Source: Owenia fusiformis (Eukaryota > Annelida > Polychaeta > Sabellida > Oweniidae). Taken from it: a DNA stretch of 64,000 nucleotides. Of this stretch, positions 11,647-24,790 are shown piece by piece. Each line of letters opens with the position of its first letter. Positions within the stretch are counted from its first letter, which is position 1. The stretch covers positions 35,391,425 through 35,455,424 of the forward strand of contig CAIIXF020000010.1 of the NCBI GenBank assembly GCA_903813345.2, given 5' to 3'. The notes under the pieces were generated by a model, which was given only the letters and a program-made list of their open reading frames with translations, was not told the origin of the DNA and made no database searches. A program made the position numbers and the translations under genes.

Positions 11647-14600
11647 GACAGGTTCCAATTTCAGAATATCTCAAGGGAAAGGGTTTTTGAGGCATTTTTT
11701 AGAAAAAGCAACAGACCTATTTCTTCTGGATCAGTTTTTCATGCTGATAAAGATATTAAAAGATGACAGCTCAACGGGGTGGTCACGACACTGAATTTTA
11801 GCGTTTTTACCCCCCTAGGAAAATATTCTAGGGGTACTATGAAACTAGTTCATAACTCAAAGGATATATAAACTATTGTTCTGAGTTCTACAGCATACAT
11901 TGTTAGTACAGAGATGAATACTACCCTAAAGTTATAGGTTGATATCTTTGTTGGTTTTGGAAAAATACAATTAATTAGAAAAAAATATGCAATTTTTGTC
12001 ATTTTTTTCTTGCTTATTTTATATTTGTAGCTTCAAGCAAAATATGATAACTTAAACAGCTCAAAGTAGTATTCTAACAACATTTCCAAGCTATGTGTGA
12101 TATTGTAATACATCTATTATAGTGATGAAGTACTATTTTGTAATTTTAATATGACTTTATAGTGCCCTACCCCTGGTAAATAGAAGAAAGTTGGTGTGGT
12201 TTTCTTCTGTTTTTTAACATTTTATTGTCTTCTTAGTTGAAGATACAATCAATTCTGTCAGTTAACCATGAGAAGCTTTACAATGGTTAACTATTCCCAT
12301 GAATAGAGGGTTGGGACCTCAAAAATACTGTTAAGTGGCATCCTTGGGCAACCCTCTTCAGAGCATTTTCCTTATACTCCGATAAAATCTGCAGGGGATA
12401 CTATAAGAAACCTATATATCTAAGATACTAATGAAGATACTGAATTCAAATTTTCAGGATTTGGTCCTGGTATGATAGGTAATCTGTATGACAAAAATGA
12501 CAAAAAGAAAAAACTCTGTTGCCATAGTAACAAGAATACGACACTATTTGTTTCCTAAGAAATGTGTTTTAAGAGGTTTTGTCATTCTCTTCATATTTTT
12601 AATTCTAAATATGTCTACAATGTGGGATGATTAAAATTATGGTTAAAAAAAATATTTAAAATTATTAAGTAATCTTTTCTATTGTTCTATTGTTCTCTAA
12701 AACAGAAGTTGCTAGGGCGACACATAGATCATAGAAAAAATCCTGAGATGATCGCTCTATTTGTCAGGAAATTAAAATGGAAACTGAAAAATGAGTTTCT
12801 TCCTACTGAATAGCAATTTGGTAGACCATGGCTGACACGCACAAGAGAAAACGTCTATCAGTTCTATGTCATTTTGTTGTTATTCTTATTTATTTATCGT
12901 GCTCTGGGACTTATAACACTTAATGCCGAATCTTTTCCAACTGCAAAGGAAGGCAAGATTTTAATAATGAACATTCATATATCTCAACAAATATGGCCTA
13001 AGATTTGGACAATGATGATGAAACTCTGAGGGAAAATTAGACGAAACATTAATGTGAGTGGTCCAAAAATAACACTTACATGTTTTGAAAAAGTTATGCT
13101 CTCGGGTAAATCAGTGCTCATTTAAGGATAGTCTGAATCAGGTGAATTTTTTAACCTAATTGTACCCCTCCCCCAAACACCCAAATTTTGACAATTGTCG
13201 AAAAGTGGCAAACAACAATTAAACAAACATCATTAAAGTTCAATATGGCTATTTCGCTTCTATGTCATAAAGATGTGGTACGATCTCAGGTCAATCAATA
13301 AAGTTCACAAGTGACACTCTATCTTATGAAGAAAATATTATCGTATTTGAAGACATGTCAAGAATTTGGTGGAAATAATTTTGTCACTCCTGATTTGACT
13401 TGGAAAGGTTCAGGTAAGTAATCACAAACAATTTCAGACAGTTATATCTTTGATTATGACTATTTTCTGACCATGAAGACAGGTATACAGGGATAATTAA
13501 GTCAATCGGACTCAGAGATATTTCACTAGCAATCAACCCATCAATATATTTTTTCAAAGTTGTTGACCTCATTTTCACCAAAAATGCCATCATTTTAACA
13601 ATGTTAACAATTCGGTGTCTTTAAAGTCCCTGGAGCAATCCACTTTTCCTCTTAGGAAATAGAACATGTCTCAAAGCATATTCTAATTATGCATTCAACA
13701 ATATAATTAAAGGTTGCATCTTTGGTAAAAATTAGGTCAACATTTTTAGTAAAAAGTATGTTGATTGGGCCATTCCCTTTAATATCACTTAGGTCTGATT
13801 TCAATCATTATATTTACTTTTCTTGAAGATAATGAATAGATCTAAAAGATATAAGTCAGAAAATATTCATAATTCAAGTTAGAATTGTCTGAAGTTGTAC
13901 AGTAGAACCTGTGTAAGTGGAACACTCTCCGTTCTGCCACAAAGCGTACCACTTAGAAGGTGTTCCACTTATGGAGGTTTTGGGTTCGCAGGGAACATAC
14001 AAGATCAAATATAGGATTTATATGTATCATTGGAAATATGATTCTCCCTTCATTACAGGGCAGGTATATACCATTAATAATCCATTTAATTTACTCAAAA
14101 AGGTATCTGACATTCGTAATCCTCCTCATTCTGCCAAAAATGTTTTCTGACATTCTTAATCCTCCTAATTGTGCCAGTCTCGGGTACAAAGATTAGTCAA
14201 TTAAGTTTTAAAGACTTGTTCCTACTGCTAATAATTCAATTGTTTTTAAATGACATTTTTAATCTTACTTATTAAGTTTGAAACAAACAGCAAGGGATAT
14301 TAATTAGTGGTAGCATCACGTGTCCAGTTCTACAGGAGGTTAATCCAATTTTCTGAATGATAATCTTATGAAATCCTAATTTGCTGATTATCAAATTTAT
14401 TATTGGTTGCATCACATGTTGATCTCTACAGGAGGTTAATCCATTAAAGTCCTAATTTGCCAATTATCACAGTATTACCTGTTTTCATACCCAGATATCA
14501 TTGAAGGAGATTAATTCTGTTTACATATATCAATATTGAAATCTATGGAAATTGACTGTTCCACTTAGCAGGTTAATTTTTCAATATGGGGTGTTCACTG

Positions 14601-15565
14601 TTCAAGTTTGGAGGTGTTCCACTTACAGAGGTTCAATTAACATTAAGTCAATGGGTTTTTAAAACGGGACTTTGAAAAGGCGTTCCACTTGGGAGGTGTT
14701 CCACTTTCAGAGGTGTTCCACTTAGCAGGTTCTACTGTACATTACTTGTGCATGATGACCACCATAGTCTAGTTGCTCAAATGAGATCAATTGATGATTA
14801 TAATGTTCAGACTTTATGTCAATGTCGAGACTGTATGCCAACCTCTCTAGTATGTGATTACACGAGATTTCATTATGATACATGTACTAAATTGAAAACT
14901 TACATATAAAATATCTTAAGTCCTATATTCTAGTAATAAATGAATTAGAATGTCACCTAACATTTGATGATGGTATGAATTTATTGATTTGGTGTCTATC
15001 AATACATGTTTCTAACTTAATGCTGCAAAATGATAAAATTCACCACATCCACTTTCTTCAATTTTCCAGGGGTAGGGCACTATAAAGTCATATTAAAATT
15101 ACAAAATAGTACTTCATAACTAAAATAGATGTATTACAATACCACACATAGCTTGGAAATGTTTTTAGAATACTACTATGAGCTTTTAAAGCTGTCATAT
15201 TACAAATATAAAATTGGCAAGACAAAAATTGCATATCTTTTTCCTGTTTTTTGTATTTTTCTGAGACCAATAAGGGTATCAACCTATAACTTTAGGATAG
15301 TATTCATATTTGTACTAGCAATGTATGGTGTACAATTCAGAACAATAGCTCATATATCCTTTGAGTTATGAACTAGTTTTATAGTACCCCCTAGAATATT
15401 TTCCTAGGGGGGTAAAAATGCCAAAATTTAGTGTCGTGACCACCCCGTTGAGCTGTCATCTTTTAATATCTTTATCAGCATGAAAAACTGATCTAGTAAA
15501 AATAGGTCTGTTGCTTTTTCTAAAAAATGCCTCAAAAACTTGAATTATTGGAATTGGAACCTGTC
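11647..15565. mobile_element. 3.9-kb DNA transposon with ~0.5-kb terminal inverted repeats
   Basis: The ends are GACAGGTTCCAATT at 11647 and its complement ending at 15565, flanked by TA on both sides. The inverted arms extend inward to about 12200 and 15040. They match closely over long stretches, for example CAACGGGGTGGTCACGAC in the left arm and its complement in the right, and the CCCCCTAGGAAAATATTCTAGG block. The interior (12200-15040) has no sizeable open frame, so this looks non-autonomous. A pogo-type MITE sits inside it at 13900-14737. The TA duplication fits the Tc1/mariner group, but the superfamily is not settled because no transposase is present. Confidence 0.8.
13900..14737. mobile_element. 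pogo/Tigger-like MITE
   Basis: The terminal inverted repeats are CAGTAGAACCTG at the left and CAGGTTCTACTG at the right, flanked by TA on each side. The subterminal sequence repeats GTTCCACTTA and related words (AGTGGAACAC), as seen in pogo/Tigger-derived short elements. It is 838 bp long with no transposase. It is nested in the 3.9-kb long-TIR element and so is younger than it. Confidence 0.85.
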
Positions 15566-18325
15566 TAATTGTGATCACACCGTGCATTATCCTCTGTATT
15601 TCGACTTACATGGCAATGAGACAATAACATCAATAGAGAAACACGAAAATAATGAACGCGAGCGGCGGTGTAGACTCTGTACGCATATCCGTTAACAATT
15701 ATCAATATATATCGGCAAATTTACAGTGACCGTGACTGTCTTCCATTTAGAATGAAAGATGATAGGCCTCTTTCTTCTATTTTCTCATGTAGTCGATTGG
15801 CATTTCTTATAGAAGTTCTATATTTAAATTGATTCTTTATTTTGGTTTTGTGCAGCGTGGAGTGAGCTTAACATGTAAATATGCGTCTTGTCTCCAGCAT
15901 GTATTGTAATGACTTAATTTTGAATGAAATGTCAATTTTTGTTATGGTCCCGAATCGTGATATTGGTGCTTGAATGACGGAGGGGGGGGGTATTAGACAA
16001 TGTTTCTTTTCACGGTGGATTATGATTAGGGATAGTTGGGGTTTATTATCCCTATGACTGGTATACTAGCTATATGATATTTTTTATTTATTTATCTATA
16101 TATCTATTTATTTGTTTATTCGTTTTAATTATTTATCTATCTCTTTAGTCATGCAAATACCTTCACTTTTGTAACCGTGCCACATACACTTTTTTAGTGT
16201 GTGACTAAACATAAAACCGACTAAAGACATCTACATGAAAATAATACGATGAGCAATGCAAATATTTGATTTTGCTACCACCGTCATCGTACTCGAAGTA
16301 GTTTATCAAAAGTCCCGGGGCTTGTAGCATTGGCATAGGAAGCGTTTTACGGCGTTATTCGATAGTCTTGTTGGATTGAATAGTCAATATTACCCTTTAC
16401 ATTCGTCCGTTGTAAAAGGGTAGGAGGTCCTATTGATTTATGGTCCTGCCCTTATTATCTTATACACAATCAAGGCCAGTAAGGGCCGTTGAGAAAGGGG
16501 ACCATAATCCCTGGGGGACCATAATTTATTTCACACCGTCTTCCCTTCTTATAGGATAGCTTCGTCATCTAAGCGCGGGGTAGTCAATAGTATTGGACGC
16601 TACATTAATTTAGTGCATTACTCTATGTTTAATCGCTGTATACTCTATGATTTATACTATTATCTTAATGAAACAAGTGGAAACTTATGTAACATTAATC
16701 AAAGTTCACAAGGAGAATAATAAGGATAGACAAATAATAGGTAAAACATTCGTAATAAAATAATTAACAAAGGGCTATATATTGACTCGCCACGTGATCA
16801 AATCTAACCAATCATAATATTGCAATGATATTCTTCTGTTATACAGGTATTCTTCCAGTCAATTAGAATATTGATACCTTGAGGAATCATCAAACTTACT
16901 TATTGATGTGTTGCATCCTATAAATACAGTTTACCGGAGCTATGCTTATGTTTAAAGTTGCTCTAGGCACATACTTGTCCTATGTTACTTATATGTTAAT
17001 GGGCGTAGCTATGAGGGGGGGGGGCGATGGTTCCAATCGCACCCCCAAAAAAGAAAGAAAGCAATTTTGTAAAATTTAATGAAAAAACATTAACAAATTG
17101 TAGTTCGAAATGCTTAGAATGCACCATATACAATGTATATTTTGAAAATACTCTTTTTAGGACTCGCTTCGTTTGCAGTGATACAAACCCCAAACGTCAC
17201 GTCTCCCTTGACAATTGCTGGCTTCGCCCCTGATGTTATTAATTCACTTTCTAATTTTGTGTTCAGTGCATACGATGACATGTGCGAAGATGGTATCGCG
17301 CGGTACTATCTTCAGAACATATTCTATTGTGCATAGAAACCCAAAATACCAAGCATTCAATAAAGATGAGTATATAGTTATTCAAGTAGAAACCTACGTG
17401 TAACTTCAGAACCTATTCTTTTGTGCATAGAAACCCAAAATACCAAGCATTCAATAAACATGAGTATATAGTTATTCAAGTAGAAACCTACGTGTAACTT
17501 TAGGTTTCCCGATCTAAAAATGAAATACTTGAAACTGAACGGGAACTGAAATAGTACAAAAGCATGTGCGTTCAACACGCAACCTGTTCGACTTATTTGC
17601 AAGCTCAACTCTCTCAGGTTGTGAAAACAGTAGCAGTCGCATGTTTCTATTAAAGTTTTATTGTCGCAGAGGTCTGAATTATGCAACTGATATTATATTG
17701 ATCATTTATCATATATTTATCCCTGTAAATGAATCAGTTAGCTTATACATAATGGTAAACATTTATTGTAATCCCACTAATTATTCCTATTTTAAGCTTT
17801 TAAGCTAAGTTTGATAAAACTGTAAACTGTAAAAAGTGAACGATCTGCCCTTAGAATTAAAAAGGCACAAACACAAGGAACTCGTTGTACTCCTTTCATA
17901 GGAAGAGGAAATGTTTCACTCTTATGATACTTTCAGAAAGGAAGCCTGTTGTTACAATGATAAATAACATACAGTTCAGGGGTATATAGAATGCTAATTA
18001 CCGCACTATCACCTTCATGAATTATTGTATTTTATTATTTTATTAGTTCATTCACATCAGTTTCCTTTTTAATAAGTGTTGTCCCCTTGTTCAAATTAGT
18101 TTTCTAAACGTTTATCTAAGCTTGACTTATATAATTCAATTTTTATTTCCTTCAATTGTTCATTACGGAAACAATTTTAAATAACTACGATATATTAAAC
18201 TTTCTAAGTAGGCTATTAATCGGGAAATAAAAAGACAGACAAAGATAAAGCCCAACAAACAATACGAAATATAAAAAATACAAATCGACGATCACAAGAC
18301 CGGTTTTGTTTTAGAATAAACCTAC
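15566..18325. other. intergenic region downstream of K2P copy 3
   Basis: No gene is recognised. It contains an ATTT-type simple repeat (about 16081-16142), a G-run near 17017, and a 94-bp exact-phase tandem duplication (listed separately). Between about 16998 and 17232 there are weakly matching ends (GGGCGTAGCTA and TGGCTTCGCCCC) that might be an old MITE. Minus-strand second exons for K2P copy 3 would be expected here if it were an ordinary gene; none was recognised. Confidence 0.45.
17310..17497. repeat. 94-bp tandem duplication
   Basis: Two adjacent copies (17310-17403 and 17404-17497) share nearly every base, including GTGCATAGAAACCC, CAAGCATTCAATAAA and AAACCTACGTGTAA. The high identity suggests a recent duplication. 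No function is evident. Confidence 0.9.
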
Positions 18326-18752
18326 CTATTGTAGTAATGACAGTGACTGAGAATAAAAGAGCTCCGGGAAAAGTCCACTGAAACGACGGGCCCCCCTTTT
18401 CACCCATATTATCACAGTCTTTTCCATCGTAGCCGATCTCCAAAACATTTAGCCGAAAAGTTCGCAATGTTTTGTTGAATTCTTCTTCTGTTTTCGAGAC
18501 AGCCAAAGTGCTTGTAACAATTTCCATGAGTCTATCAATTGTTTCATTTTCTTTTGGCAAATATTGGTCTCTTGCTTTAACACACTCCGTCCATTCATTG
18601 TGTTTTTCGAGATGCTCAAATATAAACCCACCGGCCACCGAATAACCGACCACCATGCTACAAAGCCCTATATGTGAGAACAAAAATTTGAGCACTTTCT
18701 TGCATGTTTCACCAATTTTCTTCTTCTTCTTTGGCTCTTCAGTTTCCGCCAT
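18326..18752 (-). CDS. K2P potassium channel first coding exon, copy 3
   Basis: The exon encodes 142 residues plus one base, closing at ATAG|GTAGGT inside the first filter glycine. The start is taken as the ATG at 18752 (MAETEEPKKKKK), which aligns with the starts of copies 2 and 4; the frame stays open upstream to 18797 but without an earlier ATG. TM1 is followed by the cap with sequon NET, then KTEEEFNKTLRTFR, IGYDGKDC and a pore helix ending VITTIG. Compared with copy 2 it has SVAGG in place of SIAGG at the TM1 end and several changes in the cap helix after the sequon. About 12.8 kb of repeats and transposons separate it from copy 2. Confidence 0.9.
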
Positions 18753-21324
18753 GTTGTCAGATCTCACTTGTTGTTTGTCTTTGAATTGATTCAACAAATG
18801 ACTGTTTGTTTTTTATTTTTACTCCAAAAATCTTATTAATGGAATAATAACTGATGATGCTTTGTAATTGATGTCTAATTTGTTACAATTCGTGATCCCA
18901 AAGATCGACAAGATATGTTACATCTTACATCAAGTGCCCTAACTTCTGAAGTGAACGGGTTCTGTATTGGTGTATGTACATTCCAAAGTTGAATAACCAT
19001 ATCAACAAATACGATTTTGCGGCGATCAATTGACCGAATCAATCTCAACATTCACTACACTGTTAGAATTTAGCAATAATATCGACATAAAGAACCATGA
19101 AATTTTAAAACCCAATGTAATTAATGAATGGTAAATAATACATTTCCCTGATGTTATTGATTGCATCTTCGCATGTATACAAAACCATTGTTTTCTATTG
19201 TATTCTTGTTGTCACTACCGAAAAGAAAAATGTAACGATATTCACATTCTAAATTCAGAATGTGCAAACATAACCATTTCCGAAAAACGAGTAATTCTAC
19301 AAACAGCTAGTGAACATCGTAACACTTGAAGAAATATATGAGTTATATTCACTTCTTTCAAATTTTAGATAAAAATGGCGGGAAATATGGAATAAGCAGA
19401 CGACACTTCAGCGATTGGTTAATAGGCTCCATTCACGCAGAGTTAGAGAATGCAAATTATCGTGACAGTACCTCTTGTGGATAAAAACATCAACAAACGC
19501 GTTATATTATATTGAATTTAAATAATAATGACAATGACAAGTAATCATTATTTCGTTCAAAGGAAAAGTCAATACCCGGGTAGTTCGCGAAGTAGTCGCG
19601 TTTCGTTCAGTGAAGGAGTTGCGCGCGACTCAAATTGGCAGCTGACATACAATAATATTTAGACACATGCTTACTGTATGTCCCGCTGTATGTCTTAGAT
19701 AAAGTAATGAACTGATGGTATTTTGCAGCATATAAATTATTATTCGATCCAATATCAGGGTTCCATAAATCTTGATCATAATTAACCCGACCTGTAGTCA
19801 TTCATTATTTATCAATTTGGCAGACAGTCGGTGTTATAAAAAAATATAAATAGATAAGCACACCGGCGACTTTTCCCAAATATTTTACATCATGTAACCA
19901 TGAATTGTGTATAGCATAGATAAATCAATACACTCCCCATCGTAAGTTTGGTAACTGATTTGGTAAGTCGTTTTCGGATCAATTGTCAAAGCACATTTGT
20001 TTGACGATTTGAAAGATCAACGTCATGAATGCCATTCTGTTCGTAAGTCAAGTGAAGGTGACGAAAAGAACTACTAGTATTCGAAGCTTAATGCCGAGGA
20101 TGACCTTCAATGGACGTAGGTTCACGGACGAAAGTTTTATAAAGGTACCATTGAGACACCCATAAGATTCAAGAGAGTACAGAGGACATCATCACCAGGT
20201 AAAGGGCGACATCTATAATTCACTGTTCATTTGAGATATAAAATCAAAGTTGAAATCGAAATAAAAAATTTCGGAAAAGATGTAAAATGGTGTTATAGCA
20301 GTTTGAGAAAAATTCGTATTACTCTTACACGCATAGCGTAACATGCGCCAAAACCCTGTGTTCCAAATATATGAGCAACGGTGTATATCTTGTGTTAGCC
20401 TAAGAATTGAACCACTTAATGTGATATCGACATTTTTGCTTTAGGATATTGGTGGAGATATTGAAGGTAATAAAATATTAATGTACCAACATAATTCTTT
20501 TGCAAATCAAGTAAATCACGCCACCTATCGGATATGGTGTCATTTTACATAATTGTACACCTTCTTCTATCAAAAGAGGGCATATTTGTCAAGAGTGGAT
20601 AAGTTGTATATTGTATATGAATTCGCGTGTTTTCTCGTTATTAGAAAGTTTAAGCTAGCGACATTTTTCACAACGTAACAGTGAACGCAAAGCCAATGGA
20701 TCAATACAATATATAGCGCATACAGAACAAGCGCTACTTAGTCTTTAGTCTACTTCAAATACCCGATCAGCTTCAGAGCTGAGTTTAACAGGAATCATTA
20801 TAACTACCAATGGCATAGTACACGATGATATGTAGTCTATGCAACGGACCAAGTAAACACTGTAACCGAACGAGTATTTTTGTGAGAAAACCACATGCAT
20901 TTGTATAGGGCAACTTATGCGTACATGTTGACGTTTCGATTTTATATGCATTGCTTAATTAAAGTCTCTGGATATCGGCCGGGTTAGTTAAGTTTGTATG
21001 ACTTCTAGGTTCAATAGACGTTACATGGCAACGTAAATTATATTAAACAACCCATCTTGATGGTATTTTGTCTAATGACTATGGCGTCCACTATCAATAT
21101 TTAATAGCCTACATCCATATCTTAATCAAACTAATTGAGCATTATCCTCATTCTGTGTCCTATATAGCGAGAAAATACCTCAACAGTCAACACACAGGCC
21201 GTGGGGTCACATGACATTGCCAAGCCAATCATAGCAATAAAATATTGTCATATGACACATAGCTTGAAAACACATTTTCGGTCGCACATTGTTGTTTACT
21301 CTATAATTGCATTTCGATAAAGTA
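18753..21324. other. upstream flank of K2P copy 3 and intergenic DNA
   Basis: This is the 5' flank of copy 3 followed by AT-rich sequence. A short segment at about 19565-19640 (CAATACCCGGGTAG then GTTGCGCGCG) has a diverged relative at about 31575-31640, so it is probably a dispersed repeat. No exon is recognised. Confidence 0.4.
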
Positions 21325-22305
21325 CAGGGCGTTCAATAAGTACTGATAAAATGCTGTAACTTTTTTATTTTTTTCATATATCTGACTACTTTTCGTAGGG
21401 TGCATTTTTGAGTATTATACTAATGTAGTGTAGCCAAAGGAGGTTAGTGGTGGATCAGGTCTGCACGAAAGAAGTTGCTTAAGCACCGCGGGCAATTTGT
21501 CCCACATCAATGTCATTTCTAAATAATTATGAATAACATGGTTTTCATGACTAACACTTGAATCAGTCATGTCTGCAATGTTACTGATAGGAATTCATTC
21601 AATATTTCTTTTATTGCATAAATCTGACAATGGGAAGTTGCAGCTTTTGGTCACCCCTGTCTAGGTTCATCTTCAACTGACTTTCTCCCTCTTTGAAATA
21701 GCAGAACCGGCGATACATGCTAGGGGTAGATATAGTGTCCTTCCCATAAGCTTTATGAATGTCCTTTATCGTATCCTGTTTTGATTTACCTAAGTGTATA
21801 TAGAACTTGATGCTGCTTCTAATTTGATGGTGAATATTATTGATATTCTGTTCAGCAGCCATGTTGTTGATGACATAATTTCTGCAGAGTTCATGGGATG
21901 TATATTTTTCAATGATGTCATCTGAATAATCTTAAAGTGCCATGTGGTGTAATTGTATTCTTATGAATTGCTCCTTGATGTCATTTCCACCTTACAAACT
22001 GCTCTTTGATGTCATCGATAGGTGTTGCAAAGGTATCTTAGTATACAACTGTTTATTTACCATCTATCAATAATAAAATCATGTATGAAAATGTTCATAT
22101 TTTAAGTCGGTTATTTTTCGTGCAGGCCTAAACCACCACGAACCACCTTAGGCTCAACCCAGTACCATCTTTCTGTTAAAAAACACTCTTGAGACTCCCA
22201 CAGTACATCAGTACAATGCTCAACAATATGCAGTAGAAAAGTTAGTCAGAAATATAAAAGATTTAAAAGTTACAGCATTTTTATCAGTACTTATTGAACG
22301 CCCTG
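21325..22305. mobile_element. mariner-family transposon, deleted internally
   Basis: This 981-bp element is bounded by inverted repeats CAGGGCGTTCAATAAGTACT (left) and its complement (right). The arms are about 38 bp and the element is flanked by TA on both sides. It carries the N-terminal part of a mariner-type transposase on the minus strand, listed separately. The catalytic DDD/DDE half is missing, so it cannot move by itself. Confidence 0.9.
21611..21862 (-). pseudogene. mariner transposase N-terminal fragment
   Basis: The 83-residue frame includes IKFYIHLGKSKQDTIKDI and AYGKDTISTPSMYRRF followed by CYFKEGE. This is the helix-turn-helix DNA-binding pattern at the start of mariner-type transposases (KFxxxLGKS...AYG...W/RRFKEG). 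The ATG at 21862 is a natural start. The frame then runs out with no catalytic domain. In mariners this region binds the inverted repeats. Confidence 0.8.
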
Positions 22306-23534
22306 TAGATATACTTTTAGTAAAATTAACACGGTATAAGTATGCTTCATAGTCAAAAAAAGTATTGGTGTTACAGATTAAAATACAGTATAATATCTCC
22401 AAAACAGGATTTTTCAATTTCTGCACATGGAAAGTTTCTAACTAAAGTTAATTTTAAGGTAACATAAATCAAAGATCACAATTTTTGTATAATTTCTTGT
22501 TAATTATGTTGCAACATTCATTTATCAAAAATGCCAGTATTGGGTATGACTCATTTAATCTATCGAGATATCACTATAAAACAAATATAAAAAAAACAGT
22601 TTTCGAAATTGAGATTATATGGAACATATCCTAAAGCTACAGCTAAACACTCATCAAGCCATAGCTCTTATGCCATTGCATGGAAACAACTAGCTGAATT
22701 GAAAACATCTCATCCGTGTTATCATAATGATACACCAGTCCGGATCATCAGCGATGATTCCACATTGGTTAGCTGTCAATTTCCAACGTAATTTATTTGT
22801 TATGATAAAGTCTATGTCAATATTACATCGACGCAAAGTGCATTAGATTTACCATAAACCAATACTGTCATGCTAATAGCCAGCAACAATTCAGGCAGTG
22901 CATAATAATATTATGAACGAGTTTCAGATGGAATATAACAGTTTTTTACGAAGGCCCCCCACGAAGTGGGCGGAGCCATTCGTTCTATGGACCGACTGTC
23001 GACCATTCACGTGACCAAAAGTCCGCCATTATTACCTTATATGGCAAATCATCAAAGCAACGATCACGACGTCAAATGTTGTGTTTGTGATGATATGACG
23101 TTATATAACATAAACTATGACGTCAGTTACTTATTGCCCTATCAACTAAACAGACAAGAAAGCTAAACGGCACACATCACAGTGTTTAATATATTTTAAT
23201 TTGTGACGTCATTAATATGTTACCTAACCAACAGAAAACAAGCAGTTACATGTAGTTTGTTCATTGTCTTTCTCTGTGGTATTTTCATAAAAAGTGGATC
23301 AGTTTTGTCAAAATAGCATTATGGCCTTCGTATTTTTCTAGTGTCATTTTCACTTGATTTTCTTGTTACATTGTCCCAAGAATGTCATTCTTTACAACAA
23401 GATACATTTATGAACATGATTTTTCTGATTCTTATTGATGTTTTTTCCCTGTATCAATAGCTGAGAAGTTTATCGATTACCCATAGTCTTGTACCAAGAC
23501 CACTTTCTTCCTTATCTTCAGCTTATTTATTAAT
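22306..23534. other. intergenic region, no gene seen
   Basis: This is AT-rich with a slightly GC-richer patch at 22950-23170. An open frame there (22966-23166) lacks any recognisable motif. Nothing else is supportable. Confidence 0.4.
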
Positions 23535-24790
23535 TTTAGGTACGTTTTCCGTCTAGGAATTTGATACATGTAATCTTAATTAGAGGTTCGTTTTGAAATG
23601 ACGTTATCAGCCTAGGAACGTGCTAACCATGGTATTAACGGGGAATTGGTTTTTAAATGTCGTTATCCGTCTAGGAACGTGCTAACTAACAGTATGGTCT
23701 TAATTTGAGGTTCGTTTTGAAATGTCATTTTCAGCTGAGGAACGTGCTAACCAAGGTCTTAATTCTAGGCTCGTTTTGAAATGTCGCTATCCGTCTAGGA
23801 ACGTGCTATTCAAGGTCTTAGATTGCGATTCGTTTTGAATTGTCGTTATTTGCGGTTCGTTTTGAAATGTCGTTATCCGTCTAGGAATGTGCTAACCAAG
23901 GTCTTAGATTGCGATTCGTTTTGAATTGTCGCTATCCGCCTAGGGACGTGCTAAGTAACAGTATGGTCTTAATTTGAGGTTCGTTTTGAAATGCCCTTTT
24001 CAGCTGAGGAACGTGCTAACCAAGGTCTTAATTCGAGGTTCGTTTTGAAATGTCGTTACCCGTCTAGGAACGTGCTAACCTTGGTCTTAACGGGGATTCG
24101 TTTTTAAATGTCGTTATCCGTCTTGGAACGTGCTAACTACTGCATGTAATGGTCCTTATTTGCGGTTCGTTTTGAAATGTCGTTATTCGTCTAGGAATGT
24201 GCTAACCAAGGTCTTAGATTGCGATTCGTTTTGAATTGTCGCTATCCGCCTAGGAAGCTGCTAGCCATGGTCTTAACGGGGACTTGGTTTTGAAATGTCG
24301 TTATCCGTCTAGGGACGTGCTAAGTAACAGTATGGTCTTAATTTGAGGTTCGTTTTGAAATGCCCTTTTCAGCTGAGGAACGTGATAACCAAGGTCTTAA
24401 TTCGAGGTTCGTTTTGAAATGTCGTTACCCGTCTAGGAACGTGCTAACCTTGGTCTTAACGGGGATTCGTTTTTAAATGTCGTTATCCGTCTTGGAACGT
24501 GCTAACTACTGCATGTAATGGTCCTTATTTGCGGTTCGTTTTGAAATGTCGTTATTCGTCTAGGAATGTGCTAACCAAGGTCTTAGATTTCGATTCGTTT
24601 TGAATTGTCGCTATCCGCCTAGGAACCTGATAACCATGGTCTTAACGGGGATTTGGTTTTGAAATGTCGTTATCCTCCTTTGAACCTGCTTACCATAATC
24701 TACTTAATATGAGGTTCGTTTTCCCCTTAGGAACGTGCTAACCATGGTCTCAATTCGATAATCGTTTTGAAATGTCGTTATCCACCTTGT
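23535..24790. repeat. ~60-bp tandem array with 369-bp higher-order period
   Basis: About 20 copies of a 58-65-bp unit are present. The core words are GGTTCGTTTTGAAATGTCG, TTATCCGTCTAGGAACGTGC and TAACCAAGGTCTTA. Distinct monomer types (for example AGTAACAGTATGG, and the CAGCTGAGG variant) recur in the same order at 23943 and 24312. That gives a six-monomer higher-order repeat of 369 bp. No open frame is maintained. Confidence 0.95.

Noticed and set aside
16996-17233. Possible MITE with GGGCGTAGC-type ends
   Set aside because: The ends match poorly and no target duplication could be found.
18753-18797. Fifteen-residue upstream extension of K2P copy 3
   Set aside because: The extension has no ATG, and the internal ATG at 18752 aligns with the starts of the other copies.
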